A stretch of 64,000 bases of DNA from an uncultured Macellibacteroides sp. (GTDB lineage: Bacteria > Bacteroidota > Bacteroidia > Bacteroidales > Tannerellaceae): assembly GCF_963667135.1 (NCBI RefSeq), contig NZ_OY762974.1, forward strand, positions 3,286,001 through 3,350,000. The letters run 5' to 3'. Positions 28,865-36,662 of the stretch are shown here, piece after piece. The position numbers and the translations under genes were made by a program. The notes beneath the pieces were generated by a model. The model worked only from the letters and a program-made list of their open reading frames with translations, was not told the origin of the DNA and ran no database searches. Numbering within the stretch: the stretch's first letter is position 1; the number at the start of each line of letters is the position of its first letter.

Positions 28865-28884
28865 ATTTATTTATTCATAACTGC

Positions 28885-28916
28885 AAGAGGGCATCTTCGG
28901 ATGCCCTCTTTTTTTT
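28885..28916 (+). terminator. intrinsic terminator after SusD
   Basis: Stem AAGAGGGCAT / ATGCCCTCTT around a CTTCGG loop (a stable UUCG-type tetraloop closure), followed by a T-run. Confidence 0.92.
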
Positions 28917-28924
28917 AATCTAAA

Positions 28925-30226
28925 ATGCTTAATCATGATTATAATACCTGGCAAGGCACGACTTGTTATAATGAAAATCAATTAAAGAAAGTAACAGATA
29001 CAGCCAGCGACCCATTATATCAGGGAGCATTTCATTTTCAGGATGGAGGTAATGTTGCTGTAGAATATTTGTATGATACAAATGGTAATATGACAGTAGA
29101 TTATAATAAAAAGATATCCAAGATTCAGTATAATCAATTAAATTTGCCAAATAAGTTGCAGTTTACTTACGGACATACAACCAGTTACCGGTATGGAGCT
29201 GATGGGACTAAACGTAATGCGACTCATGTAACTTCTACAACCAATTTGCTTGTACCGATGGGAAGTATTGTTGCGGTCCCTGTAAATCAAATAGCATCGA
29301 CCATGCAGACTGATTATTGCGGGAATTTAATCTATGAAAACGGTGTATTGAGCAAAATTTTGACCGAAGAAGGCTACATTACATTAAATGGAACAACACC
29401 TGTTTACCATTACTACCTGAAAGACTATCAAGGCAACAACCGTGTGGTAATTGATCAGAGTGGGGTTGTTGAGCAAGTAAACCATTATTATCCGTTTGGA
29501 ATGACCTATGGAGATGGTATCGCAACGAGTAACCAGCCCTACAAATACAACGGCAAAGAACTTGATCGTATGCATGGGCTGGATTGGTATGATTACGGCG
29601 CGAGGTTCTATGACCCGGCGCTGGGAAGGTGGCATAGCGTGGACCCCAAAGCCGATTGGTACTACTCCATGTCTCCCTATAATTATGCTGCAAACAATCC
29701 GATTATTTTAAAAGACCCTAATGGGCAATGGATTGAAACGGCATGGGATGCAGCAAACGTAGTAATGGGGGTTAAAAGTTTTATCAGTAATGTAAGGCAA
29801 GGTAATGTTGGAAGTGCTATCCTTGATGGTGTTGGTGTTGTTGTAGATGCTGCCGCTGTTGTTTTACCTGTAATACCTGGTGGCGCAGGTGCTGGAATAA
29901 AGGCGTACCGTGCTGCCGACAATGCTGTTGATGCTGCACAATCAGTTAAAACAGCTGATAAGGGCGTAGATGCAATGAAAAATAGGGTAAAGCTTCAAAA
30001 AGATACAAAAGAGGCAATTAAAGATGCTGCGCCTAAAACTAGGGACGGAAGTTTCATTGACCCAAACACTGGTAAGCCAATTGAAAAGGGACAAGAAGTT
30101 TATGGACACAAAACAGGGGAAGAATGGAGCAAGTATAAAAAAGATCCTGCAAATCAAGATAAAACGAGAAAAGAAGTTATTAAAGACCAAAATGATCCTA
30201 TTAAGTATCAGATTGAGGATAAATAG
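28925..30226 (+). CDS. C-terminal RHS toxin fragment with GH-E nuclease-like tip
   Basis: A 433-residue tip of an RHS/YD-repeat polymorphic toxin. Residues about 1-200 are YD-repeat remnants (EYLYDTNGNMT, YHYYLKDYQGNNRVV). Residues about 200-262 are the RHS core closing sequence (PYKYNGKELDRMHGLDWYDY, ARFYDPALGRWHSVDPKAD). Then come a hydrophobic pre-toxin segment (about 268-325) and a basic C-terminal domain with DPNTGKPIEKGQEVYGHK and GEEW (Gly394, His395, Glu400), the pattern of GH-E HNH/EndoVII-type nucleases. A full RHS protein exceeds 1000 residues and has a signal or delivery domain; none is here, and only 60 bases separate it from SusD. It is an orphan, 5'-truncated cassette, possibly a recombination donor. 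The toxin class is inferred by motif. Confidence 0.85.
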   Translation: MLNHDYNTWQGTTCYNENQLKKVTDTASDPLYQGAFHFQDGGNVAVEYLYDTNGNMTVDYNKKISKIQYNQLNLPNKLQFTYGHTTSYRYGADGTKRNATHVTSTTNLLVPMGSIVAVPVNQIASTMQTDYCGNLIYENGVLSKILTEEGYITLNGTTPVYHYYLKDYQGNNRVVIDQSGVVEQVNHYYPFGMTYGDGIATSNQPYKYNGKELDRMHGLDWYDYGARFYDPALGRWHSVDPKADWYYSMSPYNYAANNPIILKDPNGQWIETAWDAANVVMGVKSFISNVRQGNVGSAILDGVGVVVDAAAVVLPVIPGGAGAGIKAYRAADNAVDAAQSVKTADKGVDAMKNRVKLQKDTKEAIKDAAPKTRDGSFIDPNTGKPIEKGQEVYGHKTGEEWSKYKKDPANQDKTRKEVIKDQNDPIKYQIEDK

Positions 30227-30267
30227 TCTAATGCTTCACATAAATACGAAGAAAATAAAAAGTAAAA

Positions 30268-30741
30268 ATGATGTTAGATAAAAAATTGGAAAAGGCCGTT
30301 TTGCTTGGTGATTTATCACTTACAAAATCGTTATTAGCAAATGGTTTCAACATTGATGGTAAGGACAAATATGGACGTACAATTCTTTACGATGCAATTG
30401 TGAAAGGGTTTAAAGATATTGTATTGGAGTTATGTTTAGCAAAAATAAATGTTAATCACCAAGATAATAATGGAAAAACACCACTTCATTTTGCTTCGGT
30501 ACATCATCAATTAGATATCGCAAAGATATTAATTCACTATGGGGCTAATGTAAACTTAAGAGATGAGAATGGAAATACTCCTCTTTTTGATGCGGTATTT
30601 AATTCGAAAGGTAACCCTGATATTATTTTATTACTTAAAGAAAATGATGCCGATTATCAAACACCCAACAATTATGGTGTAAGTCCTAAAGAACTTGCGG
30701 AGACTATAGCAAACTTTGATGTATCCTATCTTTTTAAATAG
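30268..30741 (+). CDS. ankyrin-repeat protein, candidate immunity protein
   Basis: A 157-residue cytosolic protein built of about four ankyrin repeats (DKKLEKAVLLGDLSLTKSLL, YGRTILYDAIVKGFKDIV, NGKTPLHFASVHHQLDIAKI, NGNTPLFDAV). No signal peptide or enzyme domain. It lies 41 bases after an RHS nuclease-like tip, and ankyrin proteins are one of the known immunity families in polymorphic toxin loci. It therefore probably binds and blocks the toxin tip. The sequence is clearly A+T-rich. ATGATG gives two adjacent start choices. Confidence 0.8.
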   Translation: MMLDKKLEKAVLLGDLSLTKSLLANGFNIDGKDKYGRTILYDAIVKGFKDIVLELCLAKINVNHQDNNGKTPLHFASVHHQLDIAKILIHYGANVNLRDENGNTPLFDAVFNSKGNPDIILLLKENDADYQTPNNYGVSPKELAETIANFDVSYLFK

Positions 30742-30748
30742 TAAAACG

Positions 30749-30777
30749 ACAAAACCCGCCAATTGAGCGGGTTTTGT
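30749..30777 (+). terminator. intrinsic terminator after the ankyrin gene
   Basis: Perfect 11-bp stem ACAAAACCCGC / GCGGGTTTTGT with a 7-base loop, then GTTTTA. Confidence 0.8.
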
Positions 30778-30780
30778 GTT

Positions 30781-31124
30781 TTATAACGCTGCAATTTTTT
30801 TAAGCCTCACCGATTTATAAAACCATCAAGAACATACAGGATGAGGCTTTTATCCTCATTGTTGATTTTCTCAATCTCGTTCAAACGCTTATGCATTGCC
30901 GGGTCTTTTAGTAAGTCTTTATCCTCGCTTTCTCCGAGCAGATAGCCAACGGTTGTGTCAAGTATTTTAGCCAACATTACAACCACGTCAATAGTGGGTT
31001 TTGCTTCCTCTCTTTCGTCCCTGCCAATAATGGAATGGTGCAAACCGACTTTTTTGGCAAGCTTTGTTTAGGAAAATCCTTTAACTTCCCTGCAATCCTT
31101 TAATTTTTTGCTGAATGTTATCAC
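30781..31124 (-). pseudogene. decayed XRE family helix-turn-helix regulator
   Basis: The minus strand encodes an XRE/Cro-type repressor broken in two places. From a GTG at 31124 it reads TFSKKLKDCREVKGFS, then a TAA at 31070-31068 where family members have a glutamine (CAA), then TKLAKKVGLHHSIIGR and TIDVVVMLAKILDTTVGYL, the helix-turn-helix and the common C-terminus with ALHKRLNEIEK-like helices. Near the 3' end it stops at VLDGFINR; adding one A to the run at 30814-30816 would instead continue SVRLKKIAAL to a stop at 30781. So one nonsense change and one probable 1-base deletion. A 78-codon downstream piece (30807-31043) remains open. It may have controlled the toxin/immunity pair. Confidence 0.75.
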
Positions 31125-31475
31125 TTTATGCTATTAAATACGCTTCAAATACCTCAGGAGCTTTTCTCTGATTCTGTTAAAACAAAGAAAATGCTGAAAT
31201 TATTATGAATAACCTGTGGAGGCAAAGAATATTTGAATACTAACCAGATTCCTCTTGTTTATCAGCTTATTCCAGGGGGGCATGACTTCAAGGTTTGGAA
31301 ACAGAATTTATGCATGTTTTCTCAGCTATTATTCAAACCTGCTACTGACTCTGGTTGCTAAATTTTTTTGATCAAAAATAAATTAAGAAAGTAATTATAA
31401 ATAACTGTAATTTTCGATCTTTGTAGACACCTTTTGTTCTTAAATCTATTTTTAAAGTAAGATCTAATACGTAAA
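31125..31475. other. A+T-rich intergenic end of the accessory insert
   Basis: About 350 bases without a convincing gene between the broken regulator and the GH95 gene. The only structure seen is a 14-bp palindrome TTTTTGATCAAAAA (31365-31378), about 100 bases before the GH95 start, a possible operator. No clean promoter pair was found for the GH95 gene; GATCTTTG at 31416-31423 is a poor -7 candidate. Confidence 0.4.
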
Positions 31476-33947
31476 ATGAATAATTTTAGAAATTTAGTAC
31501 TGATTCCGTTGTTTTGTCTCCTTGTTTTACCCAATGTATGGGCACAGCAAAATGGAAAACTTAAAATGTGGTATGATAGACCTGCTAAAGTATGGAACGA
31601 AGCACTTCCGATTGGTAATGGTCGTCTGGCTGCGATGGTTTTCGGTGATCCTGTTAATGAAAAACTACAGTTAAATGAAAGCACTTTTTGGTCAGGAGGG
31701 CCATCCCGCAATGATAATCCGGATGGTTTATCCGTGCTTGACTCGGTGCGATATTATATTTTTAAAGAGGACTACCAACGAGCTGATGTTCTGGCAAACA
31801 GAGGACTTAGTGCAAAACAATTACATGGTTCCATGTTTCAGGTGATTGGGAACCTCAACCTTGCGTTTAATGGGATTGATAGCTATACAGATTATTACAG
31901 GGAACTCGATCTTGAAAAGGCTGTTCTTACTACTTCATATAAGGTGGATGGGGTAACTTATAAAAGAGAAATTTTTGCATCGAAGCCCGATCAGGTTATT
32001 GTCGTAAAACTTTCGGCCGATAAACCCGGGAAAATCTCTTTTGTGGCAAGTTTTGATGGACCTTTGCAGAAATCGGCAAGGGTGTTGGATACTAAAACTC
32101 TCGAAATGAATGGAATATCGGGAACTCATGAAGGAGTAACCGGACAGGTAAAATTCGATGCTCGTGCGAAAATTCTAAATTCGGGTGGAACTACAACAAT
32201 AGAGGCAAATAAAATTAATGTAAGTAAGGCTAATGAGGTTGTTATATTGATTTCTATTGCAACCAATTTTACTGATTATAAAACTTTATCGGCAGATGAA
32301 ACTAAGCAATGTGCCAACTATCTTGCAGTAGCAGAGAAAAAGCCTTATTCAGCAATGCTTAAGAACCATATAGCCTCATTTCAGAAATATTTTAATCGCG
32401 TAAGTTTTGATTTAGGAACTTCATCGGCCGCAAAGCTCCCTACGGATGTAAGAATTAAGGATTTCTCAAAGTCATTTGATCCTGAATTGATTTCCATGTA
32501 TTATCAATTTGGCCGTTATTTGCTTATCTCATCTTCTCAACCGGGAGGGCAACCTGCCAATCTTCAGGGAATATGGAATGATAGCACTAATCCGGCATGG
32601 GATAGTAAGTATACAATCAATATCAATACGGAAATGAATTATTGGCCTGCCGAAAAATGCAACTTGCCTGAAATGCATGAACCATTGATTCAATTGATAA
32701 AAGAACTGTCAGAAACAGGAAAACAAACTGCTGAAACAATGTATGGATGCAAGGGCTGGGTGGCTCACCACAATACGGATATCTGGCGTATATCTGGTGT
32801 TGTAGATTTTGCAAATGCCGGATTATGGCCGATGGGAGGTGCATGGCTGTCGCAGCATTTATGGGAGAAATACCTGTACAGCGGCGATTTAAAATATTTG
32901 AAATCGGTTTATCCTGTATTAAGATCAGCTTGCGAATTTTACAAAGACTTTCTTGTAGAAGAACCTACTCATAAATGGTTGGTTGTATCTCCCTCTGTTT
33001 CACCGGAAAATACTCCTTCCGGACATAATGGAAGTGCACTTGCTTACGGAACTACGATGGATAATCAGATACTTTTCGATTTGTTCACCAAAACGATTAA
33101 GGCTGCCAAGCTGCTTAAAAAAGACGAATCATTGATGGCCGATTTTCAAAGGATACTAACTAAACTTCCTCCGATGCAGATTGGCCGTTTCGGTCAGCTG
33201 CAGGAATGGATTGGAGACTGGGATAATCCGGAAGACCAGCACAGGCATGTGTCGCACTTATACGGCTTGTACCCCAGTAATCAGATTTCACCCTATACAA
33301 CTCCTGATTTATTTGATGCTGCACGTACAACACTTAATCATCGTGGTGATGTGTCAACCGGATGGTCTATGGGTTGGAAAGTGAATCTCTGGGCTCGTTT
33401 GCTTGATGGCAACCATGCACGAAAACTGATTGCAGATCAGCTAACACTTGTTGATCCGGTGAAAAGTACCAGTGGAGGCACTTATCCGAACTTCTTCGAT
33501 GCGCATCCGCCATTTCAGATAGACGGCAATTTTGGCTGCACTTCCGGTATTACAGAAATGCTTTTGCAAAGTCAGGATGGCGCTATTGATATTTTACCGG
33601 CATTGCCCGATGACTGGAAAAAGGGAAGCATCAGCGGCTTGAGAACTTACGGAGGTTTTGATGTGAGTATCACTTGGGAAAATAATCAGGTACAGAAGAT
33701 TCTCATCAAATCTCATTTAGGCGGAAACTGCCGTATTCGTGTTCCGAATGAGGTGACTATAGCTGGTGGCAAAACATTGAAAGAGGCATCTGGCGAAAAT
33801 TCAAATCCTTTCTTTGAAACGGTTCAAGTAAAGAATCCAGTGATAGCTGCTTCCGCCAATTTGAATGCGGTGAATCTTAAATCAACCTGGTTATATGATT
33901 TGCCTACAGAAGCCGGCAAAACATATACGATTATTTGTAAAAAATAG
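31476..33947 (+). CDS. glycoside hydrolase family 95 (alpha-L-fucosidase/galactosidase)
   Basis: An 823-residue secreted inverting glycosidase that removes alpha-1,2-linked L-fucose or L-galactose. Signal peptide about 1-23 (ending VWAQ). An N-terminal beta-sandwich (starting KMWYDRPAKVWNEALPIGNG, LNESTFWSGGPS) precedes the (alpha/alpha)6 barrel with NLQGIWNDSTNPAWDSKY and INTEMNYWPAE, where the paired asparagines activate water, the SVSPEN box with the likely acid glutamate, and FDAHPPFQIDGNFG. The family includes fucosidases active on xyloglucan or host glycans, and L-galactosidases. With two GH43 enzymes downstream a plant hemicellulose substrate is likelier. Confidence 0.93.
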   Translation: MNNFRNLVLIPLFCLLVLPNVWAQQNGKLKMWYDRPAKVWNEALPIGNGRLAAMVFGDPVNEKLQLNESTFWSGGPSRNDNPDGLSVLDSVRYYIFKEDYQRADVLANRGLSAKQLHGSMFQVIGNLNLAFNGIDSYTDYYRELDLEKAVLTTSYKVDGVTYKREIFASKPDQVIVVKLSADKPGKISFVASFDGPLQKSARVLDTKTLEMNGISGTHEGVTGQVKFDARAKILNSGGTTTIEANKINVSKANEVVILISIATNFTDYKTLSADETKQCANYLAVAEKKPYSAMLKNHIASFQKYFNRVSFDLGTSSAAKLPTDVRIKDFSKSFDPELISMYYQFGRYLLISSSQPGGQPANLQGIWNDSTNPAWDSKYTININTEMNYWPAEKCNLPEMHEPLIQLIKELSETGKQTAETMYGCKGWVAHHNTDIWRISGVVDFANAGLWPMGGAWLSQHLWEKYLYSGDLKYLKSVYPVLRSACEFYKDFLVEEPTHKWLVVSPSVSPENTPSGHNGSALAYGTTMDNQILFDLFTKTIKAAKLLKKDESLMADFQRILTKLPPMQIGRFGQLQEWIGDWDNPEDQHRHVSHLYGLYPSNQISPYTTPDLFDAARTTLNHRGDVSTGWSMGWKVNLWARLLDGNHARKLIADQLTLVDPVKSTSGGTYPNFFDAHPPFQIDGNFGCTSGITEMLLQSQDGAIDILPALPDDWKKGSISGLRTYGGFDVSITWENNQVQKILIKSHLGGNCRIRVPNEVTIAGGKTLKEASGENSNPFFETVQVKNPVIAASANLNAVNLKSTWLYDLPTEAGKTYTIICKK

Positions 33948-33985
33948 ACACATCAATCATTCTGTAATATAATATAAAACATAAA

Positions 33986-34948
33986 ATGAATCTAATAAAA
34001 TCGACTCTTGCCATTGTCCTGTTTTCGGCTGCATCATATACTCATGCACAAAACCCGATAATTACAAACGTGTTTACTGCAGATCCGGCCCCATTGGTTT
34101 ATAATAATACAGTGTATTTATATACAGGGCATGATACAGCTTCGGTAAATGATACAAATTACAAAATGCCCGATTGGCGTATTTTTTCTTCAACAGATAT
34201 GGTTACATGGAAAGATCACGGGACTTGTCTTTCTCCCGAAGCATTTTCATGGTCATCTGGTGATGCATATGCAGCCCAGTGTGTTCACCGAAATGGTAAA
34301 TTCTATTGGTATGTATCCGTCGGACATAAAAGTGATGAAAATAGTAAAGGAGGATTTGCAATAGGCGTTGCTGTTTCCGATAAACCTACCGGACCTTTTA
34401 AAGATGCGATAGGAAAAGCACTTATCACCAACGAAATGACAACGGATATGAAGCATGGTTGGGATGACATAGACCCCACCGTTTTTATTGACGATAACGG
34501 TCAGGCATATCTTTTTTGGGGAAATGGAAGCTGCAAGTATGTGAAGCTGAAAGAAAATATGACTGAAATGGATGGACCTATTACAAGTTTCAAGCCCAAA
34601 AACTATATAGAAGGTCCCTGGGTTTATAAACGGAAAGGATTGTATTACCTTGTTTATGCTAGTGAAGGCACCAAGCCCGAGATGATAGAATATTGCACGT
34701 CTAAAAGTCCCGAAGGTCCATGGGAATATAAAGGTATCATTGAAGAGAATGTTCCCAATAGTTTTACTACACACCCTGGAATAATAGATTATAAAGGGAA
34801 AACATATTTTTTCTATCATAACGGGGCACTCCCAACAGGAGGCAGCTACCGTCGTTCCATTTGTGTTGATTATATGTATTATAATCCGGATGGTACCATT
34901 AAAAAAGTAGTACAGACAGCGAAAGGAGTAAGTCCCGTTAGAAAGTAG
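33986..34948 (+). CDS. glycoside hydrolase family 43 (arabinofuranosidase/xylosidase type)
   Basis: A 320-residue secreted five-bladed beta-propeller enzyme. Signal peptide about 1-21. The three catalytic acids of GH43 are visible: Asp33 in TADPAP (general base), the aspartate in DDIDPTVFIDDNGQ (pKa tuner), and the glutamate in IEGPWVYKRKG (general acid). Members cleave alpha-L-arabinofuranose or beta-xylose ends from arabinan, arabinoxylan and related chains. Exact specificity cannot be read from sequence. 38 bases after the GH95 gene and 34 before the next GH43, so one operon. Confidence 0.9.
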   Translation: MNLIKSTLAIVLFSAASYTHAQNPIITNVFTADPAPLVYNNTVYLYTGHDTASVNDTNYKMPDWRIFSSTDMVTWKDHGTCLSPEAFSWSSGDAYAAQCVHRNGKFYWYVSVGHKSDENSKGGFAIGVAVSDKPTGPFKDAIGKALITNEMTTDMKHGWDDIDPTVFIDDNGQAYLFWGNGSCKYVKLKENMTEMDGPITSFKPKNYIEGPWVYKRKGLYYLVYASEGTKPEMIEYCTSKSPEGPWEYKGIIEENVPNSFTTHPGIIDYKGKTYFFYHNGALPTGGSYRRSICVDYMYYNPDGTIKKVVQTAKGVSPVRK

Positions 34949-34982
34949 GTCATCTATTTATTTGAATGAAATTAGTAAAACC

Positions 34983-36545
34983 ATGAGAAAAAGAACTATT
35001 TTATGCATTGTGACAATGCTGGTTTCGGGATATTTCATGAATTTGTCGGCGCAGGAGAATAAAGCTCAGAACCCGATTATTTCTTCAGATGTACCTGATA
35101 TGTCTATGCTTCGGGTTGGAGATACTTATTATATGAGCAGCACGACCATGCATATGAGCCCGGGTGTTCCAATCATGAAGTCTAAGGATTTGGTAAACTG
35201 GAAATTAGTAAATTATGCATATGATACGTTAGACGATGACGATGCTCTAAATCTTACTAATGGCAAAAGTACGTATGGAAGAGGTTCATGGGCAAGTAGT
35301 ATTCGTTATAACAAAGGAACCTACTATGTCACTACATTTGCTCAAACAACCGAAAAAACGTATATTTTTACAACAAAAGATATAGAGAAAGGGCCATGGG
35401 TAAAACATTCTTTTTCCCCGTCATTGCATGATCATTCCTTGTTTTTCGATGAAGATGGACGCATTTATTTGATTTATGGAAACGGAGAACTTCATTTAGT
35501 TGAGCTAAAAGAAGACCTTTCAGGAATTAAATCCGAAACAGATCGCGTGCTTATCGAAAATGCCAGTACTCCATCTGGTAATGGGGGGCTTGGAGCAGAA
35601 GGTTCTCAGCTTTTCAAAGTAAATGGGAAATATTATCTTTTTAATATAACCTGGCCCGGCGGCGGCATGCGTACCGTAAATATTCACAGAGCTGATAAAA
35701 TTACCGGCCCGTATGAAGGGCGAGTTGGATTTCAGGATCAAGGGGTAGCTCAGGGAGGACTTATTGATACCCCAGATGGGAAATGGTATGCTTATCTGTT
35801 CCGCGATTTTGGATCGGTAGGACGTATTCCTTATTTGGTTCCGGTTACATGGGAAGATGGATGGCCTGTACTTGGCGTAAATGGAAAGGTTCCTGATACA
35901 TTGGATTTGCCTGTGAGCAAAGGTTTGATTCCAGGCATTGTTGCTTCCGACGAGTTTACTCGTAAACCGGGTGCCAACACTTTACCATTGGTGTGGCAAT
36001 GGAATCATAATCCGGACAATAAAACTTGGTCGGTTACTCAAAGAAAAGGTTATTTGCGTCTTACAACAAGCCGAATAGATTCAACGCTGCTGATGGCAAG
36101 AAATACCTTGACTCAACGGACCATCGGACCTGTATGTAGTGGCTCTACATCCATTGATGTGTCTCATATGAAGGATGGCGATTATGCAGGATTGTGTTTG
36201 TTACAACAGAATTTCGGCCAGTTAGGTGTCCGGATTAGTAAAGGAACCAAATCTATTGTCATGATCAGTGCCGGAACAGGAAGTCCTGTCGAAATACAAA
36301 GTGTGCCACTTTCTCATGATATTGTTTACTTTAAAGCCGAATGCAACTTCAGAGACCGCGCAGATAGGGCTAAATTCTTTTATAGCTATGATGGCAAAGT
36401 GTGGAACTTCATTGGAGAACCATTAAAAATGGCATACACCATTCCTCATTTTATGGGATATCGCTTTGGGCTGTTTAATTATGCCACTAAAAATACTGGC
36501 GGATATGCTGATTTTGATTTTTTCCGTATTTCAGATTCAGAATAA
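34983..36545 (+). CDS. glycoside hydrolase family 43 with C-terminal beta-sandwich
   Basis: A 520-residue secreted beta-xylosidase/arabinofuranosidase-type enzyme. Signal peptide about 1-24 (ending LSAQ). The propeller carries the aspartate in SDVPDMSML, the second acid in LHDHSLFFDEDGR and the catalytic glutamate in LGAEGSQLFKVNGKYY. A C-terminal concanavalin-A-like domain (about 320-520, from GIVASDEFTRKPG) resembles the sandwich of GH43 beta-xylosidases, which closes the active site. The frame opens seven codons earlier at a TTG (34962); the ATG is chosen because it begins the signal peptide. Confidence 0.9.
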   Translation: MRKRTILCIVTMLVSGYFMNLSAQENKAQNPIISSDVPDMSMLRVGDTYYMSSTTMHMSPGVPIMKSKDLVNWKLVNYAYDTLDDDDALNLTNGKSTYGRGSWASSIRYNKGTYYVTTFAQTTEKTYIFTTKDIEKGPWVKHSFSPSLHDHSLFFDEDGRIYLIYGNGELHLVELKEDLSGIKSETDRVLIENASTPSGNGGLGAEGSQLFKVNGKYYLFNITWPGGGMRTVNIHRADKITGPYEGRVGFQDQGVAQGGLIDTPDGKWYAYLFRDFGSVGRIPYLVPVTWEDGWPVLGVNGKVPDTLDLPVSKGLIPGIVASDEFTRKPGANTLPLVWQWNHNPDNKTWSVTQRKGYLRLTTSRIDSTLLMARNTLTQRTIGPVCSGSTSIDVSHMKDGDYAGLCLLQQNFGQLGVRISKGTKSIVMISAGTGSPVEIQSVPLSHDIVYFKAECNFRDRADRAKFFYSYDGKVWNFIGEPLKMAYTIPHFMGYRFGLFNYATKNTGGYADFDFFRISDSE

Positions 36546-36612
36546 TAGTCTTCGAAACTAATTGATAAATAGATTGAGCAAGGAGAAAATTGACATTTGG
36601 TAAAGAAATATC

Positions 36613-36620
36613 TATCTTTG
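36613..36620 (+). promoter_or_regulatory. possible -7 box before the Gfo/Idh/MocA gene
   Basis: TATCTTTG fits TAnnTTTG, but the nearest TTTG (36596-36599) is only 13 bp upstream, so the match is partial. The gene may also be read from the PUL transcript. Confidence 0.3.
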
Positions 36621-36662
36621 TGCACATGCCTTGGTCAATCTATTAATTAAAATATTGTGGAA

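Noticed and set aside
30807-31043. Intact 78-residue regulator
   Set aside because: The product would start inside the helix-turn-helix; in-frame family sequence continues upstream past a TAA, so it is a fragment of a pseudogene.
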